Shown piece by piece: positions 54,806 to 64,000 of a stretch of 64,000 nt of DNA. Under the pieces are notes generated by a model that was not told where the DNA came from, did not search any database, and saw only the letters and a program-made list of their open reading frames with translations. The stretch covers positions 1,302,001 to 1,366,000 of the forward strand of contig OZ037875.1 of the NCBI GenBank assembly GCA_964035575.1, in the 5' to 3' direction. Each line of letters opens with the position of its first letter. Position 1 is the first letter of the stretch. Made by a program: the position numbers and the translations under genes. The stretch comes from Rhynchopus sp. YZ270_cl-10 (lineage: Eukaryota; Euglenozoa; Diplonemea; Diplonemida; Diplonemidae).

Positions 54806-56287
54806 ATGAAAGGCGTTCTTCCCTTTCTTCTTCGCACCCTCTCCCACAAACCCATATTTTCTCAGACACGAAGATGCAGTGTGTTAGAAAAACTTACAGG
54901 AAAACCTCCTGTGATCACCCCAACCCCGGGGAACGACGTTGAACTGTCGATGCTGTTGAAACAACGTCATTTCCGCAACTTCCACAGCGACATGATCACG
55001 CATGAAGACAAATGGGCGCTCCTCTACTCTGAGTTTTCCCGCTATCGAAGTGTTGCTGGACGACACAGCTTTGGACTCTATCTCTCTATGCTTGCCAACC
55101 AAGGCCACTTCCGTTCCGTCTGGAGTACCCTCCGTGAGATGCAGGCCCTACACACCCCCATCCTCCAGGCCTCCTGCGAAAAGCTTCTCCTCAGCACCCT
55201 CAACGGAGGGAACACCACTGGCGACAAAGAAGGCTTCCTCGCAGCACGCAGGTTCCACATCGAACACTCCAACAAGATGTCTCTACGGACCTACCAAACA
55301 CTGTTCCAGGGCATCCGACTGCGCCACCGGGCTTGGAGAAAGGCATCAAAGGACGACCTCATTGCACGCGATGTTTCCGGATTTCTTCTAAAAATCATGC
55401 TAAAAGAGGACAACATCCGACCAGACGAAAAATGCTGGGTCACCCTCCTCGAAACCCGCAGCGACGCTGCACAGGGTTTAATGTATTGGGACCGCATGCA
55501 GGGGGCCGGAGTGCCCCCTTCCCTTGCCCTCTATACAGCGCTGCTCCGATGCTGCCTTTACCGGGGTGAGGTCAAAGCAGGAAAGCGTATTGTGCAGCAG
55601 GCCGTCGATGGAGGCTTTACACCAGACCGTCATATGTACACGGTACTTCTCTCGCTGTACAAGCAGGACGGTTCAAAGGCAAGCTGCGCTCAAATGCTGC
55701 TGCTGTTCAATCTGATGATGGAGAAGGATATGGTGACGTCGTCTGCAGTGACGGTGTTGATAGGTGCGGCGATGGTGGAGACGACAACAGAGTTGGTTGT
55801 GGCGGCGAAGCGTGGGGTGGGGGTGTTGGCACGTCGTGGGGACGTGGACAGAGCGTGCGCTGACAACTTTGCGCATTTGATGATGAAGGATGGTGACCTC
55901 GTGGCATTGGCAAAGCTGAAAGTGTATTGCAAACGGTATGACATCAGGTCCCGTTCATTAGATGCATTCGAGGAAGCGACACGTGGCTTTCGTGTTGCCA
56001 AAGAGCCGCAACGATGTCTTCCGCGAGAGCTGCAACGGAAAGGAGGTGGCAACGGCAAGCCCGCGTCGGTGCACAGCAGTCGTGTAGACGCGATCCCCGA
56101 CTTCACCCCGCACACAGCAACACGCAAGAGAACTGCCTCGACTGTTAACCTGAACGCAGATGGGCCGGACCCAAGGATATTCCCCCCTTTCAAGCCAGCA
56201 GGCAAGAGGGGAGAGGCAGGTGGCGGAGGAGGTGGCGGAGGAGGGAATGTTCAGAAGGAAAAATCTGCGCCTGCGCCAACTTGGTGA
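54806..56287 (+). CDS. PPR protein, probable mitochondrial
   Basis: 493 residues. The first ATG in the frame (54806) gives an Arg-containing, non-acidic N-terminus (MKGVLPFLLRTLSHKPIFSQ) suited to mitochondrial import. PPR-like helix pairs are visible: FGLYLSMLANQGHFRSVWST, then AQGLMYWDRMQGAGVPPSLA, then LYTALLRCCLYRGEVKAGKR, then IVQQAVDGGFTPDRHMYTVL, then LLSLYKQDG. The PPSLALYTALLRCC and TPDRHMYTVLLSLY joints are textbook PPR turns. The C-terminal ~90 residues are basic and disordered with a Gly run. PPR proteins bind organellar RNA for processing, editing or translation. Diplonemid mitochondria have extensive RNA processing, which would give such proteins a role, but that link is inference. 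Confidence 0.75.
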   Translation: MKGVLPFLLRTLSHKPIFSQTRRCSVLEKLTGKPPVITPTPGNDVELSMLLKQRHFRNFHSDMITHEDKWALLYSEFSRYRSVAGRHSFGLYLSMLANQGHFRSVWSTLREMQALHTPILQASCEKLLLSTLNGGNTTGDKEGFLAARRFHIEHSNKMSLRTYQTLFQGIRLRHRAWRKASKDDLIARDVSGFLLKIMLKEDNIRPDEKCWVTLLETRSDAAQGLMYWDRMQGAGVPPSLALYTALLRCCLYRGEVKAGKRIVQQAVDGGFTPDRHMYTVLLSLYKQDGSKASCAQMLLLFNLMMEKDMVTSSAVTVLIGAAMVETTTELVVAAKRGVGVLARRGDVDRACADNFAHLMMKDGDLVALAKLKVYCKRYDIRSRSLDAFEEATRGFRVAKEPQRCLPRELQRKGGGNGKPASVHSSRVDAIPDFTPHTATRKRTASTVNLNADGPDPRIFPPFKPAGKRGEAGGGGGGGGGNVQKEKSAPAPTW

Positions 56288-56840
56288 GAGAGGGTCGGGA
56301 ACCGGGGGGGGGGGGGGGGGGGGGCGCTTTCTCGAGGGACTGTCGAAGTGGCCAGCCCGATGTGAAAGTTCCCCTTTCCAGAGAAGAGAGGGCTGTAGCT
56401 AATGCTAGAAGCTTTGTTTTTTTTGGAAAAACTGTCGTCTGGGGGGACGCACAACGATACAAGGTCAATTGTACACAGCATAGAAAGAAAAAAAAGTACC
56501 CCAGCAAAATGCGCTTTCGATTTCGCCCCTCTCTTTTTCTTCACTCTCCCTTTGCTGAGTTTCCAGATGAGGCGTGGCAGGTCTTGGTGTATAAATTATG
56601 GCCAGTACTTTCTCCGAAGAGAAAAGCACGTAAATTGGTCAGAAAAGTGGTTGATCTCACTTTCCGTTGTCCAGTCCCCCCACCTGCGGCATTTTTTACC
56701 CTCGCCGTACAGTCATGTACCAAGGTACACTGTCACGAGCGGGCTGTTGGATTTCAAGTTTTTTTTTGTCATCACCACACACTCGAACCTCTCCCCTCCC
56801 CACACCGCCACCACACAGCCTCTCTTTGATTCTGTTGAAA
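56288..56840. other. intergenic spacer with G-run and acceptor region
   Basis: A run of ~20 G at 56305-56325 directly after the PPR stop is a potential G-quadruplex. The CACGAG element and acceptor for the next gene are at 56725-56818. Confidence 0.5.
56725..56818 (+). repeat. CACGAG element forming the 5' splice-acceptor region of the next gene
   Basis: AAG|GTACACTGTCACGAGCGG, then GCTGTTGGATTTCAAG, T9, a C-rich tract and CACACAG at 56818, 22 nt before the ATG at 56841. It begins GT and ends AG like an intron. Confidence 0.7.
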
Positions 56841-58082
56841 ATGGAAGTTTTTGTAACATGTGTACTGACTTCGGACAAATGTACTGTGGAGGTGGGGATG
56901 GACGAAACAGTGGATTCCTTGCTTTGCAAAGCCCTGACGGCGCTGGGAGACACACGGAACCCTGAGGGCCTGACACTGCGGATGAAGGGCGGGGCGGCGC
57001 TCCCTCGGGACGACGACGCGCTGATCTCAGCAACACCACTGCAGGGGGGCGGGGAGACGGAGCTAGTCGCTAGTCTGCTTGTGACGAACAACAACGATGC
57101 ATCTGTCGCCACTACGTTTGCCCCTGATGCCACCGTGGCCACCATCAAGCTCTCTGCGTGCGAGCGGTTGGGTCTCAACCCTTCTGAAATGGAGCTCCGA
57201 CTGAACGGCGACGTGCTCGACCCTGCGGCCCCCGTTGCCAGCATCGATTTGGAAAGGGCGGAGCACCAACTGGACCTCACGAGGATCCCGCTGAGCTACC
57301 GCCTTGAAATCACTTCCTGCATCAGGTACTACAAGACACGGTACTTCACAGATCTGACAGAGGCCGAGGCCAGGTATTACATCGCCTTCTCGAAAGCTAT
57401 GTATAGGATTCGGGGCGACGAACCTGATACAGCAGACTACACAAAAATCGAGGAAGTCGCCATTGCGCACGCCCAGCCGCATGGGAGAGAGGATCTCATC
57501 CGCCTGGGAAACAGGTTGATTGGCTCCTGGCCTTCCCACGGCTGGGCGGCGTTCAGCCATTTTTCCCTCTTCAGGGTTTTTGGCGAGGTGCGGACACTGC
57601 GTTTCCAGACCTTTGTGTCTCAAGCACACTTACGAGAGCTGGGGTACAGGATGGACGACAAGAGACTGAAGGTCACGGAGGAGGGAGAGGAGGTGAAGGA
57701 GGAGTGCCTCCCGCAGAGCGACTACCGTTTGGAGGTGGAGAGCTGCAACGCATGGGACGAGGCTGTCAAGACTGCGAATGTGTCTGGGCTGACCTTAGAA
57801 AAAATGACGCGTCTCAGCACTTTGCTGCAATGTGTTGTGGAGATGGGGGATGACGAAGATCAAGACTCGCGGGAAGACAAACTGAAGGAACTGTCGAAAA
57901 ACATGGGGAAGCCGCTGAGAAGACACGGAACTGACGAACTCATCAAGTTATTTGGATACTGTCAAGGCCCCGATGGGGATGACGTGTGGAGGGGGATCAC
58001 AGGGATCGTTGCCACACACTGCCCAGAACATTTGATTGACGTGAGCAATTACTGCGCCATGGAAGCCGCCGCGTGGCTGTGA
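56841..58082 (+). CDS. tandem ubiquitin-like domain protein of unknown function
   Basis: 413 residues, single exon from the first ATG after the 56818 acceptor. Two ubiquitin-like domains lie at residues ~1-75 and ~78-150: MEVFVTCVLTSDKCTVEVGM, TVDSLLCKALTALG, then LTLRMKGGAALPRDDDALIS; and VATTFAPDATVATIKLSACE, RLGLNPSEMELRLNGDVLDP. Both show the strand, helix (xxTVxxLKxxxxxx), then RLxxNGxxL pattern. Neither ends in a processable Gly-Gly followed by a cut, so they are probably fixed domains. Residues 160-413 are acidic and helical with repeated (S/D)YRLE(I/V)(T/E)SC motifs (near 155 and 290), hinting at an internal duplication. No catalytic motif. It may be an adaptor in ubiquitin or proteasome pathways (inference). 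Confidence 0.6.
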   Translation: MEVFVTCVLTSDKCTVEVGMDETVDSLLCKALTALGDTRNPEGLTLRMKGGAALPRDDDALISATPLQGGGETELVASLLVTNNNDASVATTFAPDATVATIKLSACERLGLNPSEMELRLNGDVLDPAAPVASIDLERAEHQLDLTRIPLSYRLEITSCIRYYKTRYFTDLTEAEARYYIAFSKAMYRIRGDEPDTADYTKIEEVAIAHAQPHGREDLIRLGNRLIGSWPSHGWAAFSHFSLFRVFGEVRTLRFQTFVSQAHLRELGYRMDDKRLKVTEEGEEVKEECLPQSDYRLEVESCNAWDEAVKTANVSGLTLEKMTRLSTLLQCVVEMGDDEDQDSREDKLKELSKNMGKPLRRHGTDELIKLFGYCQGPDGDDVWRGITGIVATHCPEHLIDVSNYCAMEAAAWL

Positions 58083-58686
58083 TACACTGCGAAAACACCG
58101 CCCGTGCGAACCGCACCAAGAGGCCAGCAAAAGGAAGTTGCATTGAGATTACTCATGAAATGATGTTTGTTTGAAACCTGTGGGGTTGTGCCTGACTTTC
58201 CCAACCTTTCTGCCCAAAGCAGAAACCGCAAAGGGAAATTGGCTACAGTCCCCCCCAGGGCTTTGTGCAGGGAGGTCTCGGGGGGTGCATCGTGCCCCCT
58301 AGAAATAAAAACCATGATTTTGCATTCACCTAAAGTAGTCAAAAAATGGCCGAACCTCTTTCGTTCCCAAAGCCAAAGAATTCATGGAGCCTGCTTCGGC
58401 TTTTTTGCTGTAAAAAAAAGTATAAATGAGAACCGAACCTTTTAGCCACTACACTCCATTTGCAACCAAATGCCTCTTTTATATACCCTCTGGTAAAAGA
58501 CATCTGAAGTGTATACAAAAACACCGATGATTCTGGCCTCAGCAGTGTACCAATCTGCTTTATTGGTTTTAAAGACTGCCACCTCCGCACCCCCTCCCCT
58601 ACTCCCACCCTGCAACCAACACAGGCCCAACCCTATAGGGGGGAAACATCGCGAACATACACACCCCACATTCTATAAGTACCGCC
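58083..58686. other. intergenic spacer
   Basis: No gene or repeat family recognised. CCTGCAACCAACACAG ends at 58624, a candidate acceptor 62 nt before the myosin ATG. Confidence 0.45.
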
Positions 58687-61600
58687 ATGGAAATCGAGGA
58701 GGAAGACCAGCGCAGGGGGCACGCCAGCATGCGCCCCCCGCAGTCCCGCGCTGTCATCTTCTACAGTCCAGGCGATGCATACCGTGTGGGGAACTTGCTG
58801 CCGTATGACCCAAGCAGTGATACAGCCCAGGTGCAAGACGCAGAGAACAGACAGATGTACACAGTGCGTGTGTCGCAGGATGTACATGAGATGTCCGCAC
58901 CCCTGCCTCTTGCCGAGGAGAGCGAGGACCTCCTGCTTCTGCAGGAGGCCACGCAAGGGCACCTCCTCTGCACGCTCCGGCTGAGATACCAGGACGAAAG
59001 GTATTATACAAGCATTGGGCGTGAAAGCATGCTGCTGGTGAACCCTCCGCAGCCAGAGCCGCCCCTCGCAGTCGCCCCGCATATGTACCTGCAGGACCGC
59101 CCCAACCTGCCGCCGCACCCGTGGATGCTTGCGTCGCGTGCGCTGCAGCACGTTGCTGCAGGGAACGACGCAGTGATCATCCTCTCTGGGGACCAAGGAA
59201 GCGGGAAGACAGGTGCCGCGAGGGAGGTGATGCGTCTGCTGCACACCCTGCTCCCGCCAGGTGCCGGAGGCGGCTGTTCGGTCATCACTGTGAAGATTGC
59301 GAAGGAAATTGCGAACGACGACTTCGCAGAAGCAGTGTCGCGCCACCTCAGCATTCCTAAGGCAGCTGTGAACGTGCTCTCTGCGATGCCGGTGCAGGTG
59401 CAGAATGATGCAGGCACGATGGACCTGACGGAGGTGACGTTTCGCTTCCAAGACATCGGGCAGGACGGAGAGCGGCTGGCGAAGGACTTTCGGACGAGCT
59501 CGAACATCATCTCGCAGAGTGTTGCAAGGGAGCTGAGCATTGTGGCGTCGTCTGTGGAGGAGTCCAAGGTGTGGCCTTCGGGGGCTGTGGGCACTTTGGT
59601 CGACGCCTTTTGCAATGCACGCACGACACGCAACGTCGACTCGACACGGGCCACGGTGCTGACACGCTACGCCATCAAGGACAACCACGTCATCGGGTGC
59701 GAGGTGCGCTCCTACCTCCTCGAGCTCAGCCGTGCGCAGGGGCCTCCACAAGGCGAGCGCACCTTCCACATCTTCTACTACCTCATGGCAGGCGCCTCCG
59801 ACTGGGAGCGCGACCGCTACCACCTGCCCCTGCGTGAGGACTTCGAGGACGCCGCCTTCGCCATCCTCGGCAAGGTGCGCAGCAATGCCGACAGCTCCGC
59901 CGCACGCAGCCCCTGGGAGCAGTCGATGGCAGCCCTGCACTCCATGGGCTCCTGCGGCGACTGGGTCACAAGCCTCGAGGAGCTCGTGGCTGGCTACGAC
60001 GAGCTGGTCGACGCCTTCGACGCATGCCGTGTCAGCCACAGGGTGCAGGACTGGATCTTCCGCGTCCTCTCAGCGATCCTGCACCTCGGCCAGCTCAGCT
60101 TTGCGCAGGAGCAGAGCGGCGGGGTCACCACCGTCGCGCACGAGGCACGCGACTCACTCCAACACGTGGCTGACTGTTTGCAGCTTAACGCGCACACCCT
60201 GGAGGCGTCGCTCACCACACACATCCAAAGCGTTCTGAACGAGCGTGTCGACATCCGTCTGACGCCACCCCAGGCGCAGTCTGCACGCGACTCGCTGATC
60301 CGCTCTCTCTACGAGAAGGTGGTTGATGTGACCTTTGCGACGATCAATTCGCAGCTTGCACCTGTTGAGGACGTGACTGGGTGGCTGTGCACATTGGACT
60401 TCATGGGCACAGAGGACGGTGCGCACAACGACCTAGGCGCGTTGGCTACGAACTACGCAAATGAGGTGCTGCAAAACTACTACAACAAAGTCGTCTTCGA
60501 CGAGGATGTGTCCGACTGTGTAGAGGAGCTCGGAGGTGACTGCGATGTGTCGGTGGTGGACTACCCAGAGGTGTACAGCGTGGTGAAGCTGCTGCGTGCG
60601 AACCTTGGCATCTTCTCCATCATCGACGATGAGTCCTCGCAGCCCCACCCAAGCGACGCAGCGCTGCTCGAGGCTCTGTCGCGCCGTCTAGGCTCGCATG
60701 CAAAGTTCGAACGCCGTCCCATCTCTATCAACTGCTTCACCGTGAAGCACAGCTGCGGCGACATCGAATACAACGCAGCAAAGATGACCACGACCAACAG
60801 AAACGCAGTGCTCCCACAAGACGTCCGCAGGTGTCTTGCGGCAAGTCTCTGTAAGTACACTGCCGAGGCCTTCCTCTCCCCGCAGGAGCTCAAGGAACGT
60901 CAGGCCCTAGAGTCCGAGCATGAAAAGGGCCAAGGTGCTGGAGGTGTGCCCGCTGACTTCGCCGCCATCAGCGCACGTCTGCAGCTCCTCAAGCACCAGC
61001 CTGCAAAGCCGACGTACCTCTCGCGTGTGAAGCACCAAGTGTTCGCACTCATGTCGCTCGTCGAGGAGAGCAAGCCCTTCTTCATACGCTGCCTGCGTCC
61101 TGCGAAGGGGATCGCTACTGCGGGGGCGGTCTTCCACGGAAGGTATGTTAGTGCACCTGGCCAGATTTGCACAAAAATTTCTCAAACATAAACCACAACA
61201 GACACGTGATCAAGCAGCTAGACGCGCTCTCTGTCCTCAGCACGCTCAAGCAGAAGCAAATGAGCTACGCCTTCCGCCAGAGCTTCGACGCACTCCTGCG
61301 GGGGCTGTGGATGCTCACGAAGGAGCTGCCTGCTGGGGGCGACGACAGACATCGTGTGCAGACACTGCTCGACACGCATGCTGTGGACCGCTCGTTGTAC
61401 AGACTCGGTATGTTTCTTGCACATCCTTTTACTTCACATCACCGTATCACATCTCAGGCAAGACGAAAGCCTTCCTCTCGAAGCGTGCGTACAGCACCCT
61501 GCGAGAGCGGCAGCGTGCGCAGGAGAAGGCGTTGGGCGAGGTGGTGCAGGCCTTCTGTAGGGCGAGGTTTGCTGTCACGCAGGTTCAGGTCATGCGTGGG

Positions 61601-64000
61601 GACGTGGCACGTGCAGAGCAGGAGCACCGACAGCTGCAGAGCAACGTGCAGCAGAAGAAGGAGTGGGAGGCGGCGCGGGAGCGGCGTGAGGTGGACGACG
61701 TGACACGCCTGGTGCACGACGAGACACGTGTCCGCAGGAACGTGGACAACCAGGAGGCGGTGGGCTACATCACGATCATGACGGGCCTCATCGAAGGCGT
61801 CGAGCGCGCAAAGCAGCAGTGGACACAACGCAGGGCACGTGAGGAGAAGGAGAAGGAACACCGCCTTGAGAGCCTCCTCCGCGAGGAACGTGCCAAGGAG
61901 GAGCGTTGCGCAAGCGAGATGCTCTCACAGCGCATGCTGGCACAGGTATGACACCCTTTTTCTGGAAGAACACAGCATTCCCAAACCAACTTAACACCTT
62001 ACCACTCCGACACCCTTAACACCCTAAGCACTACGAGACAGGCTTTCTGTGTCTCATTTAGATCTTCATTTTACAAACCAAGCTTCGTATCACTCTACTC
62101 TTCGTTAACCCTACCTCCACAGGGCGGCAAGCTCGACCGGATCCTCGCAAAGAAGTTCAGCGAAGAGCAGCGCCTGAAGGAGAAGCGCTCCCGTCAGGAA
62201 AGCACACAGCAGCGTCTGCTCAAGAACCGCATGCGTGAGGAGCGGAAGCGGCTCGACATTGAGAAGAAGATCCTTGCGAAGGAAGACAAACGCGAGATGT
62301 TCACCGAGCACCGCAACGTGGAGCGAGAGCTTGTGGAGAAGCGCCGCACGGAGCAGGAAGAGCTGGACAAGCATGCACGCGAGGCACGCTTCCGTGCACG
62401 CCAGGTGTGGGAGGAGGCGAAGCGCGATGAGTACGACCTGGAGCAGATTGAGCGCGAGGTCGTCCTGCGTGTTGAGCGTGAGCTGGCGGAGTCGAAGAAG
62501 CGGCAGGGCTTTACCGAGAAGCTCGAAAGCGAGCGTGAGCTGCGCATCGGCCAAGCACGCATTGCACACATTGAAAAGGTCCGTGCCTCCAAACAGCTTC
62601 AACGCGAACGAAAAGAGCATGACGCTACCTTCCGCGCCAACGAAGAAAAACGCAAACGCGAGCTTGAACAGTGGAAGTCGCAGCAACACCAACGCATGCT
62701 CGACGACGAGCTCAGCAAGATCAAGGACACGCAGGAGCGCAAACGCTTCGCACGCCGCCAGAAAGAGAAGCAAGCCCTCTCCGTCCCAAAGGTCTACAAC
62801 CAGCTTGTCGAGCCTGCGGTATGTCTCCGAAGCCTTTTTTTCCCCGGTATCACATATGATACTGATTTCCATGGATACACATGAAAAGGAGTTCCGTGCT
62901 ATTCACAGAACTCGATAGGCGATTGAGCTTATCTAACAACAACCAAAACAAAAGAAAGCAGGGGACTAGCTTGGCTGGGTCAGCGGGTCAGCTGACCCAC
63001 TTCCTGTACTTAAAAAAAAAAAAGTGGGTCAGCCGGAAAAAAAAAAAAAAAATTGGATTTTGGATTTTAGAAAAAAAATTTTTGGGAGCTCGACTACAGG
63101 GAACTCCCCCCGAGCCTGTTCAGGCCTGACGCTAACCATCATCCATCATCCCACGGAAAATGGCTTTCCCCCCCGACCAAAAACCATCATCCTGCCATCA
63201 TCCCACCAAAAATCTGAGAATTCTGTAGGGTTTTGCACGTGGGAAGGGTCTAGAGGAGGACCCAGGAGGCTGTACCATATTTTTATTTTTTTGCCTGCGG
63301 CGCCATTTTTCCTTTTTTGCTCCGCAAAAAAGGGTTCGTTGAGTGACTCTGTGGTGTAAAAAGCTAGATTTTTACACTGCACCCTATTTTTTTTTTCGCC
63401 TGCGGCGCGCCATATTATATTACTATTTTTTGCTCCGCAAAAAAAAACCCTGGATGAGATACCAGTGGTAGTTTTCCGAGAGACCACAAAGTGAGGCGGG
63501 CAAACAGCACATTTCGGTGGATTACTGCAACACTGACCGAATTTTGGCCATTTTCGCGAATATCCCCCACCACAAGCTGGGATTGGAGAAAATAGCTCGT
63601 AGAACGCCGCTAAACCATCTTCTGTAGTAAAAAACTCGCTGACCCACTTTTATGGAAAGCGACCCACTTCTGGAATTTTCCCCAAAACCAAGCTAGTGCC
63701 CTGAAAGAAAGTACAAAGAAGAGAATAAAAAATGCAGGAAAAATAGACAAAGAGAAAAACAAAGAGATTTTGACAAAGTGAACAATAAAACCCCACCACC
63801 AAAAAACAGATGTCGAAACTAGGCTCCCCATACCCTTCTGTCGCTCGCTCTGCACGCTCCATGACGCCAAGCAGGTATGTCAAACATAAAACCCCATTCT
63901 TGGAGCTTCCAGCCCACACCATTCCGTGAAAGGAATACCAACAAAAAGTTTCAAAAAAAAATTTTCTAACACCAACAGCCTGCGCCAAGCACCCGCATAC
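58687..64000 (+). CDS. divergent myosin heavy chain, 3' end beyond the window
   Basis: Exons 58687-61142, 61202-61407, 61458-61945, 62123-62818 (1282 codons), then probably 63810-63874 and 63979 onward. The motor domain has a P-loop GDQGSGKTGAA (residues ~168-178), switch I as NARTTRNVDSTRATVL (~310), switch II as LDFMGTE (~570), GERTFHIFYYLM, FFIRCLRPAK and a converter HVIKQLDALSVLSTLKQKQM that is completed only after splicing. Changes from the usual GESGAGKT, NxNSSRFGK and DIxGFE are notable: the switch I Phe-Gly-Lys is lost, while the Arg and the Gly/Glu of switch II are kept. An IQ-like segment (VVQAFCRARFAV) follows, then about 400 residues of Arg/Glu/Lys-rich single helix or coiled coil. 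It is an actin-based motor; the class is uncertain. Intron 3 carries a CACGAG element and intron 4 a hAT element. Confidence 0.85.
62024..62080 (+). repeat. CACGAG element inside myosin intron 3
   Basis: CCTAAGCACTACGAGACAGG, then CTTTCTGTGTCTCATTTAGA. Diverged, but AAGCAC.ACGAGA..GGCTT and the TCAT tail are kept. Confidence 0.6.
62846..62912 (+). repeat. GGTATCAC...GATAC dispersed element, copy 2
   Basis: GGTATCACATATGATACTGA, TTTCCATGGATACACATGAA, AAGGAGTTCC, ending near CACAGAAC. In myosin intron 4, 27 nt after the donor. Confidence 0.6.
62959..63703. mobile_element. hAT-type non-autonomous element (745 bp) in myosin intron 4
   Basis: CAGGGGACTAGCTTGG at the left, inverse of CAGGGCACTAGCTTGG at the right, exact 8-bp duplications AAAGAAAG (62951-62958, 63704-63711). 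Subterminal GGGTCAGC/GCTGACCC words. The interior (63290-63440) holds the GCGGAGCAAAAAA core, inverted relative to 15773-15930. It accounts for most of the 991-nt intron. Confidence 0.87.

Noticed and set aside
54873-54942. ATG frame after TTTTCTCAG within the PPR 5' end
   Set aside because: Short frame unrelated to the PPR frame; the upstream ATG at 54806 gives a targeting-like N-terminus and a continuous protein.
58633-60039. 468-residue minus-strand frame
   Set aside because: Lies opposite the myosin motor exon; its openness follows from the high GC3 of the myosin gene and the peptide has no family features.
1-64000. CRISPR arrays, rRNA, retroelements or virus-derived genes
   Set aside because: No regularly spaced direct repeats with unique spacers, no rRNA-like stretches, and no reverse transcriptase, integrase or capsid motifs were seen in any frame.

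Overview
The window is nuclear DNA of a flagellated protist, most likely a euglenozoan and, by inference, a diplonemid. All sixteen protein-coding loci I can support lie on the + strand. Several start codons are closely preceded by a pyrimidine tract ending in AG, which is what spliced-leader trans-splicing of polycistronic transcripts needs. Five genes also carry ordinary GT-AG cis-introns (donors mostly GTATG), which kinetoplastids largely lack. A BILBO1-type N-terminal domain and two pentatricopeptide-repeat (PPR) proteins fit the same group. No spliced-leader RNA gene was seen, so the assignment rests on gene order and gene content.

Layout. 0-4.5 kb: a PDZ/coiled-coil gene. 4.5-8.2 kb: a nest of inverted-repeat transposons. 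8.2-11 kb: gene-poor, with one inverted-repeat element. 11-15 kb: a PPR gene and a large 7-TM surface protein. 15-26.7 kb: no genes, but many non-autonomous DNA transposons, microsatellites and palindromes. 26.8-31 kb: a small unknown protein, TMEM107, a RING protein and an incompletely resolved membrane protein. 31-34.7 kb: repeats. 34.7-42.5 kb: an NTF2-like protein, a glutathione S-transferase, a BILBO1-domain protein and a MUN/PATROL1-like protein. 42.5-46.7 kb: a dense cluster of short dispersed repeats. 46.7-49 kb: a second surface protein. 49-52 kb: repeats. 53-58 kb: a probable mitochondrial protein, a second PPR protein and a tandem ubiquitin-like protein. 58.7-64 kb: a divergent myosin that runs off the right edge.

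The genes do not form one pathway. Three fit a flagellated cell with organellar RNA metabolism: TMEM107 (ciliary transition zone), the BILBO1-type domain (flagellar-pocket cytoskeleton) and the PPR pair. The two surface proteins share a plan of secreted beta-rich domain plus Ser/Thr/Pro-rich stalk.

The most unusual content is non-coding. (1) A short dispersed element with a CTAAGC-ACGAGAG-GCTTAG hairpin followed by a T-rich tract occurs about twenty times. Every copy I found is in the gene-sense orientation, and copies sit inside introns or just upstream of splice acceptors, so it looks introner-like. (2) A group of inverted-repeat elements beginning CATAG or CATGG is flanked by 6-bp target duplications (AATGTA, GAGGGT, TATATA, CCTAGA), with copies nested inside one another. 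(3) Several hAT-type elements have exact 8-bp target duplications. All coordinates were worked out by eye and no homology search was run.
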